Below are positions 51,819 through 59,077 of a DNA stretch of 64,000 nucleotides, one piece after another. The notes under the pieces are model-generated. The model made no database searches, had not been told where the DNA came from, and was given only the letters and a program-made list of their open reading frames with translations. Source of the DNA: JAAUUE01 sp943370025 (GTDB lineage: Bacteria > Cyanobacteriota > Cyanobacteriia > Cyanobacteriales > JAAUUE01); NCBI GenBank assembly GCA_943370025.1, contig CALRPI020000001.1, forward strand, positions 1 to 64,000, given 5' to 3'. The stretch's first letter is position 1; each line of letters begins with the position of its first letter. Position numbers and translations under genes: made by a program.

Positions 51819-52150
51819 GGCAGTTTAAGAAATGAAGAAATTAAACGTGGATTGGGGTTGGTTAAGGTAATTTCCCAGATTGTCCGAAGTTGAATTGCTT
51901 CGGTATTTGGTACTGTCCAATCTACCTTAAACTGATTTCCAAATGGAGTGCTATCTTGTTGAACTACTTCACCTTCGATAGCGGCTGTTTGAATAAGCTG
52001 TTTCAAAACATCGGCATTCTCAGCGGTGATTCCTAAAACTGAGGAGAAAACTCTAGCTTTATGTTTGCCTCCAGAATGTTCGGGATTAAGGCAGTAGCCA
52101 ATCAGCTTTTGCATTGGGATTTCTGCAAGCTCACCATTCGGTAGTTTCAT
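51815..52150 (-). CDS. DUF6883 protein
   Basis: 111 residues: LPNGELAEIPMQKLIGYCLNPEHSGGKHKARVF, then VDWTVPNTEAIQLRTIWEI. The N-terminal LP..E.a.ip..Ki..Y.Lnp.H..G..KA motif is typical of DUF6883, a domain also found at the end of polymorphic toxins. It is coupled to the downstream DUF4926 gene. If it is a toxin, the DUF4926 protein would be the immunity partner. Confidence 0.8.
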   Translation of the reverse strand: MKLPNGELAEIPMQKLIGYCLNPEHSGGKHKARVFSSVLGITAENADVLKQLIQTAAIEGEVVQQDSTPFGNQFKVDWTVPNTEAIQLRTIWEITLTNPNPRLISSFLKLP

Positions 52151-52221
52151 GATAAATGCTTTTTACCTTTTTCATTGTTCTTACCTCAATTATCTAATAA
52201 AATTGTCGAGCTTTTTATGGT

Positions 52222-52434
52222 TAATACGATCGCATATCTTGTAGGGTGCGTTGCGACAAGCAAACGCACCATCACTCCCATCTACCATCGAACCCAAACT
52301 CAACTGGGTATTTGCCCCAATACAGAGCAAGGATTAATGTTAAGATACCCAACAAAATGGTGTGTTTGTTGGATGCTAAATAAAATGGTGCGTTTGCTGT
52401 TCAGCAACTCACCCTACAAGATCGGCGATCGGAC
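52222..52434. repeat. family F-like inverted structure
   Basis: ATCTTGTAGGGTGCGTT near 52235 and CACCCTACAAGATCGGCGAT near 52410 face each other. Between them is a second short GTGTGTTTG/GTGCGTTTG direct repeat pair. It fills the 52151-52434 gap; no gene is seen. Confidence 0.55.
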
Positions 52435-52908
52435 TTAATTCAAAAAGATGTGTGTTGCGCGCTGTTCATTAACATCAATCTGAAAGAATCTCTCAGAGGG
52501 ATAGTAATAACGAACAGCATTCTCAGCAATCTCTTGAAAATCTCCTATCATCCTTCGCGTTCGATTTTTACTATCCTTAACATTGGTGAAAGCAATTCGC
52601 CAAATATTTGGGTAATCTCCCAGCTCCCAAATCTTAAATACTTTCTTAAAAGAGCTAACTATCTCTTCGTTTCCTTCTTCTAATAAAATCAAATATGTAC
52701 ACCAACCTAAACGAAAACAATTACAAGGCAATGAAAAGCTTTCTAAAAAGCGTTGCCAGCCCTCTAAGATTAACTTTTCCTCCTCATCTTTTGAGAGTTG
52801 CTGTTCAACGACAGACTCTTGAAGAATAAACACAATGGCAAGAGTCGCATCTTTGCTCTCTTCTAAAATTCTGTCAATTTTATTAACAAACTCTTCACGA
52901 TCTAACAT
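52435..52908 (-). CDS. degenerate GGDEF-like small protein, copy 2
   Basis: About 157 residues from ATG 52908 (MLDREEFVNKIDRILEES), favoured by AGAGGTG eight bases upstream; ATG 52935 is also in frame. The layout follows a diguanylate cyclase domain: REEF helix, ATLAIVFIL strand, a helix, then RLGWCTYLILLEE where GGDEF would stand, then WRIAFTNV and a final helix ending RFFQID. GGDEF is replaced by GWCTY, so cyclase activity is not expected. It is tandem to a paralogue. Confidence 0.6.
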   Translation of the reverse strand: MLDREEFVNKIDRILEESKDATLAIVFILQESVVEQQLSKDEEEKLILEGWQRFLESFSLPCNCFRLGWCTYLILLEEGNEEIVSSFKKVFKIWELGDYPNIWRIAFTNVKDSKNRTRRMIGDFQEIAENAVRYYYPSERFFQIDVNEQRATHIFLN

Positions 52909-52945
52909 CGAAATCACCTCTCCATCCACATACAAATCAACAACC

Positions 52946-53437
52946 TTAGCTTAAAGAAATTGGTGTTTGCGACTTTTCATCAATGTGGATCTGAAATAAC
53001 TTTTCAGTGGGATTATAGTGAGCAGCCTTCACAGTAATATTTTGAAAAGCTTCTACTATGTTTCCTGTTTGAGCTTTACTTTCCTTAATATCTGTAAACG
53101 CTATTCGCCAAAGATTTGGATAAAGACATCCTTCCCATGCATTAAATATTTTCTTGATTGAGGCAATTATATTAATACTTTCATCTTCCAAGAAAATGAA
53201 ATATGTACGCCAACCTAGGCGGATACAATAACACACAAATGGAAAATTTTGACGAAATTTTTCCCAGCCATCTAAAATTAGCCTTTCTTCATCATCCGTG
53301 GATAGCTGCTGCTTAATTAGGGATTCATGAGGAAGAAACACCATAATCATAAAGACATTTTTGTTGTCGATTAATAGCATATCAAGCTTGGTAAAAAATT
53401 CTTGGCGGCCCATCATAATGCAATTTGATTCACTCAT
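52946..53437 (-). CDS. degenerate GGDEF-like small protein, copy 1
   Basis: 163 residues, about 35-40% identical by eye to the next gene: GRQEFFTKLDMLL, FMIMVFLPHESLIKQQLSTDDEERLILDGW, IRLGWRTYFIFLED, LWRIAFTDIKESKAQTGN, KLFQIHIDE. The GGDEF position reads GWRTY. It lies 37 bases upstream of the paralogue on the same strand, forming a duplicated pair. The family is unknown to me; the relation to GGDEF rests on pattern alone. Confidence 0.6.
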   Translation of the reverse strand: MSESNCIMMGRQEFFTKLDMLLIDNKNVFMIMVFLPHESLIKQQLSTDDEERLILDGWEKFRQNFPFVCYCIRLGWRTYFIFLEDESINIIASIKKIFNAWEGCLYPNLWRIAFTDIKESKAQTGNIVEAFQNITVKAAHYNPTEKLFQIHIDEKSQTPISLS

Positions 53438-53504
53438 ATAGTCTTTTCACTCTAAGATAGTTGGAGGTTGATTCGGTCTAAATATTATCGCAGGAGGAGT
53501 TGGA

Positions 53505-53610
53505 GTACGATCGCTGATCTTGTAGGGTGGGTTAATGAAATGTAACCCACCCATTTCATGCTAGTTGTTTGTGCGTTACGCTCCGCTAACACACTCTACT
53601 TGCGTGACTA
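53505..53610. repeat. repeat family F, copy 2
   Basis: Matches 48049-48155 with few differences, including GTACGATCGCTGATCTTG and GTGCGTTACGCTCCGCTAAC. The remainder of the gap (53438-53719) has no recognisable gene. Confidence 0.85.
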
Positions 53611-53719
53611 AATTAGGCGATCAATTGCCCCCCTAGCCAGGGAAATATTGGATTGATCGCAACTCATATAAAATAATGCTGAAATATCACAAAATCAGTC
53701 AGTAGAGAGAGTAATTATC

Positions 53720-53917
53720 ATGGCTTCTATTATCATTGACTTACCCGATCAGCAGTTTGAAAAAATACAGAAACTTTCTCAAAACTTAGGCATTTTAACC
53801 AAAGAGCTACTCCGGATCGGTATTGAAGATTGCTTGAATCACCCAAAGAGTGAATTTATTCAGGCTGTTGACTATGTACTTCATAAAAATGCTGAGTTAT
53901 ATCAGCGATTAGCATGA
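53720..53917 (+). CDS. antitoxin of a Doc-type toxin-antitoxin module
   Basis: 65 residues: MASIIIDLPDQQFEKIQKLSQNLG, then KELLRIGIEDCLNHP. This is a ribbon-helix-helix-like N-terminus plus toxin-binding tail of the small antitoxins that precede death-on-curing toxins in cyanobacteria. Its TGA stop overlaps the ATG of the toxin relic (ATGA at 53914). The antitoxin reading frame is intact. Confidence 0.75.
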   Translation: MASIIIDLPDQQFEKIQKLSQNLGILTKELLRIGIEDCLNHPKSEFIQAVDYVLHKNAELYQRLA

Positions 53918-54004
53918 TTCGCTACTTACACGCATTTTTTAGATGGCAACAAACGGCTGGGACATGCAGCGATGGAAACTATTTTAGTATCGATCGCCAA
54001 TTAA
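53914..54004 (+). pseudogene. Doc/Fic toxin relic with large internal deletion
   Basis: It begins MIRYLHAF, the usual Doc start, then in the +2 shifted frame reads LDGNKRLGHAAMETILVS before a TAA at 54002-54004. HAF-x-DGNKRxGHAAME is the catalytic core of Doc. About two thirds of the gene, between MIRYL and the core, and the C-terminus are gone. Toxin activity must be lost. Confidence 0.88.
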
Positions 54005-54122
54005 TTCCTTCAGGACACCAGAACAGATATACTGAAAATAATCCTATGATGGTAAAGTACTTAGTGTTCTCTAGTATTACCTAAATCTTTGCAAACCTTT
54101 TCATCGCTTAGCCAAAATAATT

Positions 54123-54998
54123 ATGCTTGCCCAACTCCGACTCCAATACCCTCAAAGTTGCCTGATCAGTGAACTCCTCGAAATTAAGCACGGCAAATAT
54201 ATTGTCAGGGCTTTAGTGCAAATAGAAGGGGTGACGATCGCCACAGGTCTAGGTTCTGGGGAAACAGTAGAAATAGCCGAAGACCGTGCCAGAGAGAGAG
54301 TTTTGGCAGTTTTGGGCTTAGGGGTGCAGTCCCCGACTCTAGGATTAGCCGCCAATGCCCCAGTTTCCCCAACTCCTCTAGTCGCTAATCCGGTAGTGGC
54401 ACCTCCTGTGATGGCGGCAGCCGTAGTTACGGAGGCTGCTGTGGCGGCTCCCGTAGTGGCTCCGGTTGCTCCTGCTGTAGTCCAACCTCCAACCCCAGAA
54501 ATCCCCACCCCAGCAATTAAGACCCCAGAAATAGCAACACCCATTAGCGTTGTCCCATCCCCGGCGAAAATTGCCCCAGAAGTGGTTCAAGAAGCATTGC
54601 CCCTCACGGAAATTACCCCCCCATCCCCCAGCCCTGTCCTAGAAAAAATCGAGAGCAAGCCTGAAAAAGTTGTGCCCCTGCATGTTGTGCCTGATAGCCA
54701 ACCGCAGGAGACTACTGCGCCGCCGATCATCGCGATCGTCCCTGACCCCGAACCCCTAGATTTTGGGGCAGAGAAGGAGGAGAAAAAGGCAAAAGCCAAA
54801 ACTTCCCCCGTGGCGATTCCAGATATCAAAGATGTGATGGCAAGAACCGAGATCGAAATTCGCCGCCTTGGTTGGACAACCCAACAGGGCAGAAATTTTC
54901 TCTTACAGCGCTATGGGAAGCGAGCGAGAACCCTGCTGTCTGATGAAGAACTATTAGATTTTCTGAGTTACCTAGAAGATCAAGCTGTGGCAGAGTAA
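54123..54998 (+). CDS. conserved cyanobacterial protein with Pro/Ala-rich centre
   Basis: 291 residues. The N-terminal domain (1-65, KHGKYIVRALVQIEGVTIAT...AEDRARERVLAVLG) resembles a small alpha/beta module, possibly double-stranded RNA-binding-like. The middle (about 70-220) is low-complexity Ala/Pro/Val/Glu. The C-terminal domain, about 225-290, has EIRRLGWTTQQGRNFLLQRYGKRARTLLSDEELLDFLSYLE. I have no established function. Both ends look conserved and the linker disordered. Confidence 0.75.
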   Translation: MLAQLRLQYPQSCLISELLEIKHGKYIVRALVQIEGVTIATGLGSGETVEIAEDRARERVLAVLGLGVQSPTLGLAANAPVSPTPLVANPVVAPPVMAAAVVTEAAVAAPVVAPVAPAVVQPPTPEIPTPAIKTPEIATPISVVPSPAKIAPEVVQEALPLTEITPPSPSPVLEKIESKPEKVVPLHVVPDSQPQETTAPPIIAIVPDPEPLDFGAEKEEKKAKAKTSPVAIPDIKDVMARTEIEIRRLGWTTQQGRNFLLQRYGKRARTLLSDEELLDFLSYLEDQAVAE

Positions 54999-55174
54999 GA
55001 ATAGACTTAGGGATGTCCTTCACCTATCACCAGAAACACCTCTAAGGAAATACGGTCTCCTTGTCGATAAGAATGCGATCGATGAATTTCATTGTAGGGG
55101 TAGCGCATTTGCGGGACTGTTATGTCATCAAACAAGGAATTTCCTCCGCAAATGCTCTACCCTCTTGATGCTAT

Positions 55175-55272
55175 AGCGATCCTAAATGGTTTCACCCGCC
55201 TTCGGCGGGTGAAACCATTTACTAGAAGCAAGTTGACTTGGCAACTGTTAGAAAATGATTTAGGACTGCTAT
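55175..55272. mobile_element. MITE family A, intact copy
   Basis: 98 bp and nearly identical to the copy at 31751-31848, differing at about three positions. It is flanked by TA on both sides. It lies in a gene-free stretch (54999-55607). An apparent reading frame across it is only translated repeat. Confidence 0.9.
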
Positions 55273-55435
55273 ATGGGATAGTTGTTGTGGTGAATCAACG
55301 AGGGTTTGGTATTTGCGGACTCAACCAGATCAATAATAAAATCTCTAGCGCAAATGCGAACCCCCTACCAATCCTAATTAACAAGCAACTTTTCCAAAGT
55401 GAGAGATGTTCTATACTTAAGCTGAAATACCTCTT

Positions 55436-55544
55436 TCAGCAGTTTGAGAGTGGGCTGAGGGTCGTCGAAGCCCACTCTCAAACCCAACATTGATAGGACT
55501 TTCAATATTTGTGGTGTGTCTCTTTTGAACGCAAAGTGCTGTAA
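55436..55544. repeat. repeat family B, full copy, reverse orientation
   Basis: The reverse complement of the 29576 element, with the hairpin GAGAGTGGGCT / AGCCCACTCTC carrying the GAGGGTCGTCGA loop and the left half GACTTTCAATATTTGTGG. Confidence 0.85.
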
Positions 55545-55607
55545 AAAGCAAGAAGTAAAGCTAGGATGAATCTATAAAAATTGCATTTTTAGTTTAGGAG
55601 AAAAATA

Positions 55608-55952
55608 ATGATCCCTATTTTGATCACTTGGTTAGTCACCACCGTTAGTTTGTTCATCATTTCTAAGTTGCCCCTAGGAGTAAACATCGATAGCTTCGGC
55701 AAAGCTGCAATCTCCGCCGCAGTATTTGGCATCCTCAATGCCCTGTTGCGCCCAGTGATTGCTTTCTTGGCTTTACCAATTACCTTTATTACTTTTGGTT
55801 TATTTTCTCTAGTGGTCAATGCGATTATCTTTGGTTTGGCAGCATGGTTAGTGCAGGGTTTCAGTCTGCGTTGGGGAATTTGGAGCGCCCTGCTGGGTGC
55901 CTTTGCCCTAAGTTTGGTCAATTCGGCAATCTTCCACTTTATTCCGAAATAG
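55608..55952 (+). CDS. phage holin family IV / DUF360-like membrane protein
   Basis: 114 residues, four hydrophobic segments (about 2-20, 33-50, 55-77, 88-110). Patterns MIPILITWLVTTVSLFIISK and NALLRPVIAFLALPITFITFGLF are those of the widespread four-helix family labelled phage holin superfamily IV. Despite the name it is a chromosomal protein of unknown function in most bacteria. AGGAG lies nine bases before the ATG. The next gene follows after 16 bases. Confidence 0.88.
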   Translation: MIPILITWLVTTVSLFIISKLPLGVNIDSFGKAAISAAVFGILNALLRPVIAFLALPITFITFGLFSLVVNAIIFGLAAWLVQGFSLRWGIWSALLGAFALSLVNSAIFHFIPK

Positions 55953-55968
55953 CTGAAAAATTTACTCT

Positions 55969-57603
55969 ATGCAAACTCCGCTTTTGGTTTCCCCTTGGCT
56001 CCGGTTGAGAAATCGGGAAATTTCCTACGAGACAGCGATCGCCCTCCTCCTCGATCCCGAAGGTAATTTGAATCTAGACCTACTCGATTCTGAAGTTAGC
56101 CAGAGATTTTTTCGCAACTTTCCCGATCGCAATCTCTTGCCCCCCGTGGTGCCCCTATTGCTATGGCGGGGTTGCTACTATTTGGGTTCCCCGGTGGCAG
56201 TGGAGAAAGATATTTTGCGGGAGTTGGGCGATCGGACCCTGACCGAAATTCAAATTCTGCCCATCACCGACAAAAGCTACACCAGTTGGTATCACACCAC
56301 CAATCTCAACCCCAACCGAATTAGTTCCACCCCGCTGATGAACCCCCTCACGGGAGAACTTCAGCAGGAAGACATCAGCGAAACCACCGAGCTTTATCTC
56401 TCCAAAGCTGTAGACCAAATTGGTCGCCTGAAAACCCTGATCTCTGGGGCATTACGCAACCGAGCCAGTGATATTCATCTCGAACCGGGCATTGATGGTT
56501 TGCGAGTCCGGTACCGAATTGATGGAGTGCTAAGGGATATTACCCGGTTGCCCTTTGAGGTCAGTCGCCGGGTGATTGTGGCGCTGAAGGTGATGGCAGA
56601 ACTGGATATTGCCGATAGTCGCCGCCCCCAAGATGGGCGGATTGGTGAGAAATATAATGATGGGGAATCGGCTAACTTGGTGATGGATATGCGGGTGAGT
56701 ACTTTGCCCTGTGTTGGGGGAGAAAAAGCCGTGATCCGCCTTTTACCCCGGCGCAATCCCTTTACCCACATTGAAGATTTGGGCTTTACGCCTACCACTC
56801 TCAAAATCTATAAAACTTGGCTCCAGCAACCCCAAGGAATGATTATCCTCACCGGACCCACGGGTTCCGGGAAGACCAGCACCCTCTACACTAGTCTGCA
56901 ATTTGTCACCACCGAGAGCGTGAATGTGGTCACCGTGGAAGACCCGGTGGAGTACGTGCTGAACGGGATTACTCAAACTCAAGTAAACGAGAAAGCGGGA
57001 ATGACCTTTGCAGCGGGGTTACGATCGATCCTGAGGCAAGACCCAGATATTATTATGGTCGGGGAAATCCGCGATCGGGAAACCGCCGAAACCGCCGTCC
57101 GGGCTGCCCTGACCGGACATTTGGTATTTACCACCCTCCATACCAACGATGCCGTGGGAGCAATTCCCCGGATCAAAGATATTGGTCCCGATCCGGCGTT
57201 GATTAGTGATGCCATGCTGGGGGTGGTGGCACAACGCCTCGTCCGCCGAGTTTGCCCCCATTGTGCCGTGCCTCACCAACCTCAAGCCGAGGAGTTGCAG
57301 TTGTTGGGGTTAAATAAAGGTGCAGTAGACACATCTACTTGGCGCAGAGGCAAGGGTTGTGCTGCCTGTTTTGATTCGGGATATCTGGGGCGAGAAGCGA
57401 TCGTTGAGGTGCTGGATATTGACGATCGCATCCGGGAACTCATCTACGATGGCACCATCAGCCAGTTGCATAAGTACCTACAGCAAAGTGATTTTCCTTC
57501 CTTCGGGATCGCCGCCAGAGAGAAGGTGATGCAGGGCGTAACTACCACAGAAGAGGCTTTGCGAGTTTTGCCCCGTAGTGCTTTTTATCGCCTTGCTCGA
57601 TAG
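55969..57603 (+). CDS. PilB/GspE-family secretion ATPase
   Basis: 544 residues. N-terminal GspE-N-like region (1-150), then the ATPase core with Walker A LTGPTGSGKTSTLY, Asp box (VNVVTVEDPVEY), Walker B DIIMVGEIRD and His box (HLVFTTLHTNDA), and a C-terminal tetracysteine zinc site CPHC....CAAC. It would power type IV pilus assembly or a related system. It is shorter than typical cyanobacterial PilB1, so it may be the second, less studied paralogue. No pilus genes are adjacent. Confidence 0.9.
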   Translation: MQTPLLVSPWLRLRNREISYETAIALLLDPEGNLNLDLLDSEVSQRFFRNFPDRNLLPPVVPLLLWRGCYYLGSPVAVEKDILRELGDRTLTEIQILPITDKSYTSWYHTTNLNPNRISSTPLMNPLTGELQQEDISETTELYLSKAVDQIGRLKTLISGALRNRASDIHLEPGIDGLRVRYRIDGVLRDITRLPFEVSRRVIVALKVMAELDIADSRRPQDGRIGEKYNDGESANLVMDMRVSTLPCVGGEKAVIRLLPRRNPFTHIEDLGFTPTTLKIYKTWLQQPQGMIILTGPTGSGKTSTLYTSLQFVTTESVNVVTVEDPVEYVLNGITQTQVNEKAGMTFAAGLRSILRQDPDIIMVGEIRDRETAETAVRAALTGHLVFTTLHTNDAVGAIPRIKDIGPDPALISDAMLGVVAQRLVRRVCPHCAVPHQPQAEELQLLGLNKGAVDTSTWRRGKGCAACFDSGYLGREAIVEVLDIDDRIRELIYDGTISQLHKYLQQSDFPSFGIAAREKVMQGVTTTEEALRVLPRSAFYRLAR

Positions 57604-57756
57604 CTACAGCCATTATGAAATGAGCGATCGAGGAAGGGGAAACCACGGAATTAGTTAGTCGCGAGGCAATCTTACCGTGCCGGAAAAATCAGATTTTGGA
57701 GTCTCGATCGTGAAGGTTCAGTTTAGAAATAGTTTTTTGGGGACAAAAAATACACT

Positions 57757-57948
57757 TCATGGGTTGGCACTAGATACTAAGGGAAGTGACTTGTTCGATC
57801 GTTTTATTGGTAGTTTCACAACTTGATGGGCATGGTCAATTTGCTTTTGCCGTAAATCCCTAAAGATGGCATTTAGATCGTAGTTAAAGGATTTGGCGTA
57901 TTCTTCTCTATATCTATGAATTTCTTCGACAATTTCATCTCTATACAT
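57757..57948 (-). CDS. antitoxin-like small protein, 63 aa
   Basis: From ATG 57948: MYRDEIVEEIHRYREEYAKSFNYDLNAIFRDLRQKQ. This helical pattern with EYAKxFNYDLxAIxxDLRxxQ is common in cyanobacterial small genes beside PIN-domain or similar toxins. An upstream in-frame start at 57972 is possible. A truncated gene relic precedes it by four bases. Confidence 0.65.
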   Translation of the reverse strand: MYRDEIVEEIHRYREEYAKSFNYDLNAIFRDLRQKQIDHAHQVVKLPIKRSNKSLPLVSSANP

Positions 57949-57952
57949 AAAG

Positions 57953-58087
57953 TTATTCTCCTGAAAAATCAAGTCCCATTAATTCGTAGGGTGTGCAGAT
58001 TACTGGTAATTCATAACCAAGTTCTGAGCTAATTTGTGACAACTTCTTTTGGACTTGAGGATTTGCTATATGTTTACAATGAAGATT
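57953..58087 (-). pseudogene. C-terminal relic of a PIN-like gene
   Basis: Minus-strand codons read LHCKHIANPQVQKKLSQISS and ELGYELPVICTPYELMGLDF before TAA at 57953-57955. An in-frame TAG at 58088-58090 blocks the front. The end (pV.TP.ELM) is like the C-terminus of PIN-type toxins. The N-terminal two thirds are absent. Confidence 0.5.
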
Positions 58088-58165
58088 CTAGAAACTAGAC
58101 AGTGTTTGTATTCTAGCAAGTTTTAGTTATAATGCGGTTACTAGGGATCGAAGAAAAATTTTACT

Positions 58166-58492
58166 ATGACTAAATTACTAGAACAGGCGATCGCACAATT
58201 AAAAACTTTGTCTGATGAAGAGCAGGATGCGATCGCTTCCCGTCTCTTGGCGGAAATGGCTGATGAGCTGCAATGGCAATCTCAATTTGCATCTACAACT
58301 GATCAGCAGTGGGATCAAATGGCGGCGATCGTACGGCAGGAAATTGATTCATCTACTTTGCGGACAATGGCTCCGATGAAAAGAGGTAAAACTGGTAAGG
58401 ATTTATTGAAGCTTGTAGGAACTTGGCAGGGAGATGACCTAGAGGACTGTCTACAGGTTGTGCGGGGAGATCGATCGCATTCTCGGTTTTAA
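58166..58492 (+). CDS. antitoxin-like protein, possibly chimeric
   Basis: 108 residues. The first 60 (MTKLLEQAIAQLKTLSDEEQ DAIASRLLAEMADE split over two helices) match one common cyanobacterial antitoxin type. The last 35 (KDLLKLVGTWQGDDLEDCLQ) match the end of a different antitoxin type. This suggests fusion of two antitoxin halves by deletion. No matching toxin follows directly. Confidence 0.6.
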   Translation: MTKLLEQAIAQLKTLSDEEQDAIASRLLAEMADELQWQSQFASTTDQQWDQMAAIVRQEIDSSTLRTMAPMKRGKTGKDLLKLVGTWQGDDLEDCLQVVRGDRSHSRF

Positions 58493-58586
58493 TACTCTAT
58501 GTCCTTATCTACTAGAACTGATACTCACTAACCTCCTAAAAGAGGGCTATATTAGTCTTATTAGCAATATTGTAAAGTTAATTGTA

Positions 58587-58808
58587 ATGCGATCGCTCAA
58601 AAACTATACCGTTGTTCTGCGCCCGGATGATAATGGAACTTTTGTTGCCTATGTTCCAGCAATTGTCGGCTGTCATGCTTGGGGAGAAACTACAGAGGCA
58701 GCGCAAGCTGAACTGATTCACGTCTTTGAGATGATTTTGGAAGAGTATCAAGAGGCGGGTGAAGAGTTACCAAAAGATGTTGAGGTAGCTGTCAGCCATG
58801 CCTGCTAG
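58587..58808 (+). CDS. hicB: HicB-family antitoxin
   Basis: 73 residues from ATG 58587: YTVVLRPDDNGTFVAYVPAI, GCHAWGETTEAAQAE and a helical end. This is the RNase-H-like HicB fold without a DNA-binding tail. A longer frame from 58458 includes sequence unlike HicB. It overlaps the HicA relic by 11 bases. Confidence 0.88.
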   Translation: MRSLKNYTVVLRPDDNGTFVAYVPAIVGCHAWGETTEAAQAELIHVFEMILEEYQEAGEELPKDVEVAVSHAC

Positions 58809-59010
58809 AGTCAAAGAAATTGAGCGGGTAGCAAAAAAATTAGGGTTTGAGAAGGTTCGGCAAAAGGGTAGCCATGTTCGGTGGAAACATCCTGATGGTA
58901 GAGCAACCACAATTCCGGCTCATGGTAATGGGGAGATAGGTAGTTGGTTATTTCAATAAATTTTAAGACAATTAGGTATTACTGAAGTAGATTTCAACAA
59001 ATTACGGTGA
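58798..59010 (+). pseudogene. hicA: HicA toxin with in-frame stop
   Basis: Frame from ATG 58798: MPARVKEIERVAKKLGFEKV, then RQKGSHVRWKHPDGRATTIP and AHGNGEIGSWLFQ, TAA at 58957-58959, then ILRQLGITEVDFNKLR and TGA at 59008-59010. Ignoring the TAA, it is a normal 70-codon HicA with the catalytic GSH. In relatives this position is usually HK before ILRQLGI. The truncated 53-residue product lacks the last helix and is probably inactive. Confidence 0.9.
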
Positions 59011-59077
59011 AGTTTGAAAAAAGATGAGATACTTTCACGGCTTTAGGGCGGAACTAGTGGCAAGCGTCTCCTAGGGT

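Noticed and set aside
54152..54829. Minus-strand frames rich in Gly/Ala/Thr
   Set aside because: They are shadows of the Pro/Ala-rich low-complexity centre of the plus-strand gene.
55122..55493. 123-residue plus-strand frame
   Set aside because: It is translated MITE A and family B repeat sequence, with no conserved protein pattern.
55608..55952. Prophage remnant based on the holin label
   Set aside because: This four-helix family is chromosomal in most bacteria and no other phage gene is nearby.
57730..57760. GGGACAAAAAATACAC shared with the 3' end of the WD40 gene (59092), suggesting a WD40 relic
   Set aside because: The match is short and the surrounding codons (VPTHEVYFLSPKNYF) do not continue as WD40.
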